From Lachnospiraceae bacterium (GTDB lineage: Bacteria > Bacillota > Clostridia > Lachnospirales > Lachnospiraceae), in contig JAAUZI010000063.1 of the NCBI GenBank assembly GCA_014804645.1, positions 1 to 56,990 of the forward strand: a stretch of DNA of 56,990 bases, given 5' to 3'. The stretch's first letter is position 1. Each line of letters starts with the position of its first letter. The notes under the pieces are model-generated. The model saw nothing but the letters and a program-made list of their open reading frames with translations. It searched no databases and was not told the DNA's origin. The translations under genes were made by a program, and so were the position numbers. Positions 25,048 through 31,740 of this stretch are shown piece after piece.

Positions 25048-25464
25048 TTACTTTAAAAATTTATTTAATTCCATTCTCACACTGTCTGCGGTTGCAGTCC
25101 CTCCCATCCTATTTGCTACCTGTTCCCATGTTAGTCTTTCTAGATACCTATACTTTACAATCCGCTGTATCCGGAACGGAATGGTCGCCATCCACTCTTC
25201 CACTTGAAGTTTGAGTTGTTCCGCATTCTCTTTTCTTTGTTTCAAAAGATTCTCTTCATATCTGAGTTGATTATCATTCCCAACAGAAAAGGTTGTTCCT
25301 TGAATCTTGAAATGTTTCTCTGTGTATGGGAACTCTGGAGATGAACCTTTTACATTGGTCTGAATAATCGTCTTTTTCTTTTGGGTTAATCGGCGGATAT
25401 CTGCCTCTGTTTCTTTTATCAGTTCGCATGCATCTATATACTCACGTAAAACCCTCTTATTCAT
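25048..25464 (-). CDS. RinA/ArpU-type late transcription regulator
   Basis: A 138-residue protein. The N-terminal two thirds are a coiled coil (EADIRRLTQKKKTI; NLLKQRKENAEQLKLQVEEW). The last 45 residues (IQRIVKYRYLERLTWEQVAN, then RMGGTATADSVRMELNKFL) form a sigma-region-4-like helix-turn-helix. This architecture, found just upstream of packaging genes in many Firmicutes phages, switches on late transcription. The likely target is the palindrome and extended -10 immediately downstream (25007-25023). Confidence 0.8.
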   Translation of the reverse strand: MNKRVLREYIDACELIKETEADIRRLTQKKKTIIQTNVKGSSPEFPYTEKHFKIQGTTFSVGNDNQLRYEENLLKQRKENAEQLKLQVEEWMATIPFRIQRIVKYRYLERLTWEQVANRMGGTATADSVRMELNKFLK

Positions 25465-25507
25465 GTTTTTAGTTCCTTTCCTATCCTGTTACCGTGTTGG
25501 TGGATTT

Positions 25508-25523
25508 GTTGCACCGGTGCAAC
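25508..25523. repeat. Copy 3 of the GTTGCAC palindrome
   Basis: GTTGCACCGGTGCAAC, perfect, followed by T. It lies between the stop of the HD-domain gene (25535) and the start of the RinA-like gene (25464). Confidence 0.85.
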
Positions 25524-25534
25524 TTAGGGTATGG

Positions 25535-26080
25535 CTATATGCCCTCGATCTGGGATGCTACCATGTCCGCCGTGTGGGTCCACAAAACGTTAGGGTATGT
25601 CCTGACAGCGTTTGTATAGTAGTCCCATTCCTTGCGGTCCGTAAATGCTCCCATGTGATACATGATACAGGCTATTTCTTCCTTGGTCAGCTGCGGTGCC
25701 TGAATATGTGATTGTAGAAACTGCTGGGCCAAGATGATGCTTACCTCGCCGTGTCCGGAGAAGAGTCTTTGTGCAGTGTGTATGTATCTCAAATCGTCCC
25801 CCGAACCAACCTGCTCATAATTCTGCAGCTTTACCCAGTCATGAAATATACCGATCAGTAGCGGCGACTCCGGGCGCTGCCATTTCATGTTAAGGCGGTC
25901 AGTAAGATGCTGCAGGGTGTGGTATACGGCCATGCTGTGATCGTACAGGTCGCCGTTGTGTGTCCCGTGGTAGGTCTGGGACGCCGGGTAACGGAAGAAT
26001 CCCAATTCCGCCATATCTTGGAGCATGTTTTCTGTAAACATGTGGCCTGCTGCCATGAGGTATGTAAAAATGCCCTCCAC
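25535..26080 (-). CDS. HD-domain phosphohydrolase-like protein
   Basis: A 181-residue protein with the ordered histidines and aspartates of the HD superfamily: HGTHNGDLYDHSMAVYH near residue 40, the diagnostic HD pair in LLIGIFHDWVK, HTAQRLFSGHGEVS, a His in IMYHMGAFT, and an Asp in HTADMVAS. HD proteins cleave phosphate bonds in nucleotides or signalling nucleotides; which one cannot be told. The frame opens with GTG at 26080 without a clear ribosome-binding site; internal ATGs at residues 9 or 14 are possible starts. Confidence 0.78.
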   Translation of the reverse strand: MEGIFTYLMAAGHMFTENMLQDMAELGFFRYPASQTYHGTHNGDLYDHSMAVYHTLQHLTDRLNMKWQRPESPLLIGIFHDWVKLQNYEQVGSGDDLRYIHTAQRLFSGHGEVSIILAQQFLQSHIQAPQLTKEEIACIMYHMGAFTDRKEWDYYTNAVRTYPNVLWTHTADMVASQIEGI

Positions 26081-26100
26081 ATTCTGGATTTATCAGGTTT

Positions 26101-26535
26101 CTATGGATTTTTTTTCTGCTTTCTGTACTCGTAAACCTTAAAGGCTATTTCTTCGGGAGTCAGGGCCATCTCCTCGGCAATTTTGCCTATATTCCAGCCT
26201 GCGTTTCTCAGGGCGTTGACCTTATCCATATCTATCTGGCTGTTTCTTTCGCCCGCTTTATCGTCCGGGATCTGGTCTGCTGCTGGGTGAGTGGATTCTG
26301 CAGGGTTTGCTGCAGTGGCAGTAATATTGACGGGTTCGGTCGGTGCCTGGGCTGGGCCGTGTGTGATAAATTCTTTGATCTTTTCCATGCACTCTTCACA
26401 ATAATCACAGTTTTCAAAGATATTCGGGTCTGTCATATTACCATTGTCACGATCCCGGAAATTCCATGCTATGTATCCGGGGTATTGGTCCATATCTATG
26501 TCTTCCCCGCATCTGTTACATACTATTTTTATCAT
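26101..26535 (-). CDS. Zinc-ribbon plus helix-turn-helix-like phage protein
   Basis: A protein of about 144 residues. The N-terminal 55 residues carry two Cys pairs (CNRCGEDI and CDYCEECM) that should bind zinc. A Pro/Ala-rich linker follows, and the last 45 residues (VNALRNAGWNIGKIAEEMAL) look like a small helix-turn-helix. This is a common early-region protein in clostridial phages, role unknown. AAGGAG precedes two adjacent ATGs; the second is better spaced. Confidence 0.65.
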   Translation of the reverse strand: MIKIVCNRCGEDIDMDQYPGYIAWNFRDRDNGNMTDPNIFENCDYCEECMEKIKEFITHGPAQAPTEPVNITATAANPAESTHPAADQIPDDKAGERNSQIDMDKVNALRNAGWNIGKIAEEMALTPEEIAFKVYEYRKQKKNP

Positions 26536-26632
26536 CATATCTCCTTTTCAACCTGCTGCCGCATGGGGTTTTTATATTTGCGCTCCTGTTGTATTATTTT
26601 GTATATCAAATGCAAACAAAGGAGAGCTAATT

Positions 26633-26998
26633 ATGAGTAAATTATCTGAAAATCTGAGGCGCTTACGGACGCAGAAGGGCGTCTACCTGAAAGAGCTGGC
26701 GCCGCTGTTGGGTGTAACCGTTAGCAACCTGTCCAATTATGAGAATGGCATCTATTCCCCGCCTTTGCATGCTCTGGTGAAACTGGCGGACTATTATGGG
26801 GTGTCTGTTGACTATATCATTGGGCATACAGACTGTCCATGTCCGATCAGCGCTATTAATCGGGATATCCACGGTGGGTATACCGTGGGAAGATTCCGGG
26901 AACTGTTGGACCGGCTGCCGGAGAAGGAGCTGCCCTATCTGGTGCATATGCTGAAAATGTTTGAATTGCGGGCAGCTGCATCTGCAAAACGTTCCTGA
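26633..26998 (+). CDS. XRE-family regulator on the opposite strand within the early region
   Basis: A 121-residue HTH protein, rightward among leftward genes. Its HTH (LRRLRTQKGVYLKELAPLLG, then TVSNLSNYENGIYSPP) and its C-terminal tail align along the whole length with the host regulator at 1419-1766. AAAGGAG is 8 nt before the ATG. It has its own terminator (27005-27043), so it is an independent unit that can be expressed in the lysogen. It may be a second repressor of the early genes or act on host genes; neither can be shown here. Confidence 0.87.
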   Translation: MSKLSENLRRLRTQKGVYLKELAPLLGVTVSNLSNYENGIYSPPLHALVKLADYYGVSVDYIIGHTDCPCPISAINRDIHGGYTVGRFRELLDRLPEKELPYLVHMLKMFELRAAASAKRS

Positions 26999-27004
26999 TC
27001 TTCT

Positions 27005-27043
27005 CCCCGGCTCCGCGGGTCTCCCGGGAGCTGGGGATTTTTT
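27005..27043 (+). terminator. Terminator of the rightward XRE gene
   Basis: CCCCGGCTCC pairs with GGGAGCTGGGG in a GC-rich hairpin (27005-27036), followed by TTTTTT. Confidence 0.8.
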
Positions 27044-27051
27044 GCTGTTAC

Positions 27052-27345
27052 TTATTCCCTCAGTAGTTCCGGGTTGCCAAAAAGCATCCTATAACGTGTG
27101 CCCTCCTCGTACTCTCCCATGCACATTATGCTATCTTCCCAGCAGCCCTCATCATGGTCATATTGGTAATAGCAGATGTCTCCATCTTCATCTACAAACG
27201 GGGCAGTGTAGGAATAATAGACAGGGCCATCCTCTAAGTAGTAGGTCATTACCATTTCATTGTCCAACATAGGGCATTCTATCTCTCCCCACTCTTTCAG
27301 ATTTTCCCATTTGAGCCATTTTATATTTTGTGTTTCCCCGGCCAT
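27052..27345 (-). CDS. Small acidic phage protein, unknown
   Basis: A 97-residue acidic protein rich in Tyr, Asp and Glu (YYSYTAPFVDEDGDICYYQY). No known domain is recognised. It lies in the leftward early operon, just downstream of the ASCH-like gene. Confidence 0.65.
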   Translation of the reverse strand: MAGETQNIKWLKWENLKEWGEIECPMLDNEMVMTYYLEDGPVYYSYTAPFVDEDGDICYYQYDHDEGCWEDSIMCMGEYEEGTRYRMLFGNPELLRE

Positions 27346-27349
27346 TTTT

Positions 27350-28033
27350 TTACCCCTCGCTTTCCGGCTTTTCGCATTTTTTAAACTCTGTTGCCGTTAC
27401 CCAGGGATTTGCTTGCCAGCCATATATGTCCCGCTGCTCTTTTGGTATGGTAGAATCCCATATATCAATAAATGCCGATTGGGCCTGTAAGTAAGCATTT
27501 TCTGGGTCGTTGAATGCCTCCGGGCGGATTACTACCCCCTCCTTCAGGAAATCATCCAGAGTCATCTCCTGCAGACGCTGGATTTTTACGGCTGTAACCC
27601 CTAACCATGTCCGGGCGGCTGCCTTGGGCATGTGGATGGATGGGCGCCAGATAATACGCTCCGGGTGTGGGTGATCGGCCCGGTATATGTAACAACCTTC
27701 GGAGCTGGTGTCCTTATCCTCGTGGATAATTGATGTCTTGCCGATCATGCAGGAATCATCCTCATCAATATCCATGCAGTCAATGCAACACTTGAATGCC
27801 CATGTTTCGCGAATGTACAGGATGTCGCCGGGTCTATATCTGCATATTTCCACTGGGTTATAACTATCCCCTGTGGCTTGGTCGATATAAGCAACTACCG
27901 TTTTCCCATCGCTCTCCACATCAAACTGATTGGAAATATCAATATCAATTTTGCGCCGTGTAGCCGTCTTCCTGTTATCAAGGATTGCTCTATCCATCTC
28001 CGTGTTAAATAGGATCGGTAATATTCTACTCAT
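27350..28033 (-). CDS. ASCH/PUA-like phage protein
   Basis: A 227-residue protein. The opening ILPILFNTEMDRAILDNRKT followed by ATRRKI and the later YRPGDILYIRETWAF are hallmark segments of the ASCH-like proteins found in many phages, with a late FIDIWDSTI and GWQANPWV. ASCH domains have an RNA- or base-binding PUA-like fold; some bind or hydrolyse modified nucleosides. Given the nearby DNA-modification genes a role in reading or handling modified bases is possible but unproven. Confidence 0.75.
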   Translation of the reverse strand: MSRILPILFNTEMDRAILDNRKTATRRKIDIDISNQFDVESDGKTVVAYIDQATGDSYNPVEICRYRPGDILYIRETWAFKCCIDCMDIDEDDSCMIGKTSIIHEDKDTSSEGCYIYRADHPHPERIIWRPSIHMPKAAARTWLGVTAVKIQRLQEMTLDDFLKEGVVIRPEAFNDPENAYLQAQSAFIDIWDSTIPKEQRDIYGWQANPWVTATEFKKCEKPESEG

Positions 28034-28235
28034 TCGCTCCTCCTGTCCTTAACTGTGGCTTTTCGGCAAAATGTACGGAGTTTGAGGGTATTCCATTTTC
28101 TTTAATATAACTTTCAATAGCCGCCACCGCCTCTTCCATTGTTACCTCTTCGTTAAATATATATTTGACTGATAAACAGAAACTTTTTGCCACCTCTTTA
28201 TCGTCTACATTGGGAATTGGATTTTTGTATCTCAC
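28026..28235 (-). CDS. Small phage protein, unknown (GTG start)
   Basis: A 69-residue protein beginning VRYKNPIPNVDDKEVAKSF. The open frame runs further upstream, but AGGAGG lies six nt before the GTG at 28235, which overlaps the preceding stop as GTGA. It contains EEAVAAIESYIKENGIPSNS, mainly helical. Its family is not recognised. Confidence 0.65.
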   Translation of the reverse strand: MRYKNPIPNVDDKEVAKSFCLSVKYIFNEEVTMEEAVAAIESYIKENGIPSNSVHFAEKPQLRTGGANE

Positions 28236-28516
28236 TTTATTCCTCCTTCCTTTACGGCATTTATTGCCTTGTCGATTCTTACGGCGTATACATGCAGTGC
28301 TCCGCCACAAATAGGATATATTTCTTTTGATTCTCTTAACTGCTCCACAACCTTGTCCACGTCATAGGCAGTTTTTTGCTCATTAAAATAATTTAAGAAA
28401 GTTTCTTCGAGTATTGTCCTATCTTTATGCTCAAGCGCATATTGTATTTCACTGTCTTTTTGTGTAATAAAATCTAACAGCCTTTCGTTCTCGACATTTG
28501 CATCAATCAGTCTCAT
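28232..28516 (-). CDS. Small phage protein of the MRLIDAN type
   Basis: A 94-residue protein beginning MRLIDANVENERLLDF and containing KTAYDVDKVVEQLRESKE and IDKAINAVKEGG. This pattern is frequent in clostridial phage and plasmid proteins of unknown role. Coupled to the next gene by a 4-bp overlap. Confidence 0.7.
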   Translation of the reverse strand: MRLIDANVENERLLDFITQKDSEIQYALEHKDRTILEETFLNYFNEQKTAYDVDKVVEQLRESKEIYPICGGALHVYAVRIDKAINAVKEGGIK

Positions 28517-28522
28517 TATTCT

Positions 28523-28708
28523 TTATTCCTCCTGTCCTGCTGCCGCCGGGCGTTTTCCCGGCAGGCGCGGGTTTAATATGTCGTTGCCCCGGTTTGCCCG
28601 GGCATAGGTCAGGTGATATGGTTCAGTGCGGCCTATGCGCATTGCTTGGGCGTTGGGCTGGGTTGTCATGATGTCCAGCTCGCTATCGCTAAATCTTAAA
28701 TTACTCAT
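28523..28708 (-). CDS. Small phage protein, unknown
   Basis: A 61-residue protein starting MSNLRFSDSELDIMTTQPNA. Its ATG overlaps the end of the upstream gene by 8 bp and is preceded by GAGGAAAAC, so it is likely translated. No family is recognised. Confidence 0.5.
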   Translation of the reverse strand: MSNLRFSDSELDIMTTQPNAQAMRIGRTEPYHLTYARANRGNDILNPRLPGKRPAAAGQEE

Positions 28709-29348
28709 TGTTTTCCTCTATTTCCTCCTGTATATTTTCTGTTATTTCCAGTGCTGGCTGCTCCAGATCCTCTCTTCGGAACTGGTTCTCACACATGTTG
28801 CAGAATTCCCAGAGTTTGTCTATGTATCCGGCTGTCAGAACCTTCACCGGCAGGATTGCTCCCAGCGTCTCAAGGCCGTCCTTGATTACGATATAGCGGG
28901 ATCCGTCACTTCGATACCTTACTGCATACCTGATGTATGGTTTCCGATCCTCGTTATTTAATCTGTCTGCCAAGGGAGACAGAAGGCTTTCATCGAAGAA
29001 AAGCATTTTCCCGGCATCGTATGCAAGCGCCGCCCAGCAGTCCCCGTCTATTACTGCCACGGTTTCCAGACGCTCTGCATCCTGTTCGGATGCTGCTGGG
29101 GTATCCTCCAGATTTAATCCCCATATGTTGCTTTTTTCCAGGCTGCGTCTCTCCTCTATTTTGATTTTTTTGAGTTTCTTGGGCTCTATATCCAAAACTG
29201 CCCCTATCTGCTCTCTGCCGCTCATATCCGGGATACCCTCTGCCTTATAGATGCTTGCACCCGTGCCCAGATATATCCCGTCCGGCATATGGGCCACTAT
29301 CGCAAAACGTGTTTTTTTAATGAGCGCTGCATACTTTGAAATCTTCAT
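28701..29348 (-). CDS. Phage protein, unknown
   Basis: A 215-residue protein with a mixed alpha/beta pattern (FAIVAHMPDGIYLGTGASIY; VIDGDCWAALAYDAGKMLFF) and an acidic C-terminus. No catalytic motif is evident. It overlaps the HNH-like gene by 4 bp in the early operon. Confidence 0.65.
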   Translation of the reverse strand: MKISKYAALIKKTRFAIVAHMPDGIYLGTGASIYKAEGIPDMSGREQIGAVLDIEPKKLKKIKIEERRSLEKSNIWGLNLEDTPAASEQDAERLETVAVIDGDCWAALAYDAGKMLFFDESLLSPLADRLNNEDRKPYIRYAVRYRSDGSRYIVIKDGLETLGAILPVKVLTAGYIDKLWEFCNMCENQFRREDLEQPALEITENIQEEIEENNE

Positions 29349-29878
29349 GGTCCCTCCTTCCCGGGATCCTGTTCTGGCAGTTCCAGAAAGCAGAATCCCG
29401 CTGGTGTATTTTGTGATATATTAATTTGACTAAAAGGCTTGTTTTGCTGATTTTTACAGGTGGCGGCGGGGTCTCGGCATACTGACAGTTGCTGTGCCTG
29501 CTGCCAGGTTCCGTGCCTGTCGTCAGGTTCCGTACCTGCTGCCGGGCGCCGGAGATCTCCCGGCTCCTCGGACAGATAATTCCGCCCGAATACCTCCATC
29601 CATTTCTCGTGGCTGTGCTTTTTCTCAAAGGTCCGTTGTGCCATCTCCTTGAGGGCTGTATCCGTGCGCTGGCATCTATGTACTGCCTCCGGCCCTGTAC
29701 GGTGATGATAAGGGCAGAGGTAGACCTTCAGACCGTAGTGTTCGGATAGGCGCCGGTTGGCCGTCCCGTGCATGATATGGTGCTCCTCCCGGCTGGCCAC
29801 CGGAGTGTCAATCCCCAGCAGCAGCTTACACAGGTAACATTCTCCACCGCGCTTGTCCTGCAGGATGCTCTTTGACAT
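29345..29878 (-). CDS. HNH-like zinc-finger phage protein (DUF968-like)
   Basis: A 177-residue protein. The first 80 residues contain GGECYLCKLLLG, EEHHIMHGTANRRLSEHYGL and CPYHHRTGPEAVH, the Cys/His pattern of a degenerate HNH nuclease found in phage recombination regions. Residues 105-177 are rich in Gln, Arg and Pro without clear structure. It may act in recombination or DNA repair. Confidence 0.72.
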   Translation of the reverse strand: MSKSILQDKRGGECYLCKLLLGIDTPVASREEHHIMHGTANRRLSEHYGLKVYLCPYHHRTGPEAVHRCQRTDTALKEMAQRTFEKKHSHEKWMEVFGRNYLSEEPGDLRRPAAGTEPDDRHGTWQQAQQLSVCRDPAATCKNQQNKPFSQINISQNTPAGFCFLELPEQDPGKEGP

Positions 29879-29886
29879 ATTTACCC

Positions 29887-31740
29887 CTATGCAAACCGCA
29901 GTTGCCCGCCCTGCTCCTCACCGATACGCATATTTCCAGTACGTTTTGCTATACATAACTCTGGAAGGTTGGCTTTTACCAGCACCGCGGGGATCGGCGG
30001 ACATACCGCATTGCCGCAGCGGCGCACCTGTTCACTTCTTGGATATGTTTTACCCATGCTGTCGTGGTCTATTATGTAATCCTCTGGGAATCCTTGACAC
30101 CCATACAATTCTCTGGGTTCCAGCATCCGCAGACCAATGTCTACTATCTGGTAATCAACTCCAGCTATGGTGACGAGACCGAATCTATCCTGTGCTGTCA
30201 CGGTATCCAGTGGCTCCTTGATATCCTGCCCCGTGCCTTGGCCATAATACTTGATCAAAAACGCCCTGACTTCTCCGAAATGCCCATCACCCGCCGTTAT
30301 GGTACGCAGTGGCTCTTTAATATCCCTGCCATCACAATGATTATTCATCTGTATCAGCGTGGCGGCACATAGAGACTGACCATTTCTTGCCGTAATCGTA
30401 TGTAGTGGCTTTCCAACATCTGACGCATCCGATCTTGTCTCCCCAGCATAATACTTATGGATAAATGCACTTACCAGTCCATATCGGTTTGAACCGTCCA
30501 CTGTCATGATCGGCTTTGACACCTGCTGCCCTCTGGTCTCGTCTCTTGACTTCTCGGAGTGATACTGTATCAATGTTGGCGCCTGGAGCTGTTCTTGTAT
30601 ATCTCTTTCCACTTCTGGGTCCGCAAAAGGCAGTTTGTCCATTTTCTCAGGATCAACATAGGCTGGGTACCTGTTTCTGTCTATCGGAAATCCTGCTCCA
30701 TTTCCAACCATCTGTAGTTTAGGAGCTATCAGACAATGCTCGTTTTTGCTCACTATGGTTGTCAGAGGTTCCCGCACATCCTTGCTCCGGTCAGCTGTAA
30801 ACCCTGTTTGCCCGATCTGCACCAAGTAAGGCTCTACCACTCCAAAACCGTGTTTCCCGGTAATTGTGGGCATTGGTTCTCTGATACCCTGCGGTTTTCT
30901 CTCGCCGCCGTGGTTGCACTGAATGATGAAAGGCTCCGGATTGTCCAGCACAAACTTTTTCAATCCTCTGGCAATCCGCTCTAAGGTCTTGGGAGCCAGC
31001 GGGCGCACTGCCCGGATTCCGTATTTTTCTTTGATTTCCTCCGCCGTGTCAAAGATGCTGGGGCAGGGCAGGGAGAAGTCTATCTGGGTATGGGCGCCCA
31101 CATATGGCAATCTGGTACCTGCTGCCACCTCCGGGCTATCTGCCGGTGCATGTGTCGGCTCTGGCCAGACAATCGGCTGGCCGTCACATCTGGCGATCAT
31201 AAAGAACCGTTTCCGCATGGTAGGAGTCCCGTAGTCCGCAGCCACCAGTTCCCGGTACTCTACCTGATAGCCCAGGGCCTGCAGCTGGCCGACAAACTTC
31301 CGGAAGGTAATGCCCTGTTTTGCTTTGATGGGCCTATGGCCCCGGTTCAGTGGCCCCCAGGTCTTAAACTCTTCTACATTTTCCAGCATGATTACCCTCG
31401 GTCTTACTGTCCCGGCCCACCGCAGCGCCACCCAGGCCAGGCCACGGATATTTTTATCCTTAGGCTTTCCGCCCTTGGCCTTGGAAAAATGCTTACAGTC
31501 AGGGCTAAACCATGCCAGGGCTACCGGGTGGCTGCCACACGCTTTTACCGGGTCCACGTTCCAGACGCTCTCGCAGTAATGCTTTGTGCTGGGGTGGTTG
31601 GCTTTATGCATCCTGATGGCCTCCGGGTCATGGTTGATCGCTATGTCCACGCTGATCCCGGTAGCCATTTCTATGCCGGTGCTGGCGCCGCCACCACCGG
31701 CGAAGTTGTCCACTACCAGCTCTCCGTTAATCATCAGCAT
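29887..31740 (-). CDS. DNA (cytosine-5) methyltransferase with repeated recognition-region motif
   Basis: A 617-residue m5C methyltransferase. Motif I is NFAGGGGAS (12-20), the catalytic Cys82 is in FSPDCKHFS (the usual PPC is SPDC here), motif VI is LENVEEF (119-125), motif VIII includes RKRFFMIA (177-184), and motif X is RRCGNAVCPPIP. Between motifs VIII and IX, residues 270-525, the pattern EPLxTITAxxxFGLV recurs six times (starts near 286, 322, 407, 442, 474, 507). The enzyme is longer than a typical family member because of this region. The start at 31740 follows GGAGGGGGTG and overlaps the helicase-methylase gene by 14 bp. Confidence 0.9.
   Translation of the reverse strand: MLMINGELVVDNFAGGGGASTGIEMATGISVDIAINHDPEAIRMHKANHPSTKHYCESVWNVDPVKACGSHPVALAWFSPDCKHFSKAKGGKPKDKNIRGLAWVALRWAGTVRPRVIMLENVEEFKTWGPLNRGHRPIKAKQGITFRKFVGQLQALGYQVEYRELVAADYGTPTMRKRFFMIARCDGQPIVWPEPTHAPADSPEVAAGTRLPYVGAHTQIDFSLPCPSIFDTAEEIKEKYGIRAVRPLAPKTLERIARGLKKFVLDNPEPFIIQCNHGGERKPQGIREPMPTITGKHGFGVVEPYLVQIGQTGFTADRSKDVREPLTTIVSKNEHCLIAPKLQMVGNGAGFPIDRNRYPAYVDPEKMDKLPFADPEVERDIQEQLQAPTLIQYHSEKSRDETRGQQVSKPIMTVDGSNRYGLVSAFIHKYYAGETRSDASDVGKPLHTITARNGQSLCAATLIQMNNHCDGRDIKEPLRTITAGDGHFGEVRAFLIKYYGQGTGQDIKEPLDTVTAQDRFGLVTIAGVDYQIVDIGLRMLEPRELYGCQGFPEDYIIDHDSMGKTYPRSEQVRRCGNAVCPPIPAVLVKANLPELCIAKRTGNMRIGEEQGGQLRFA

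Noticed and set aside
27350..28033. ASCH-like protein as a virion morphogenesis protein
   Set aside because: It lies in the early region among non-structural genes and its motifs are those of a PUA-like base-binding fold.
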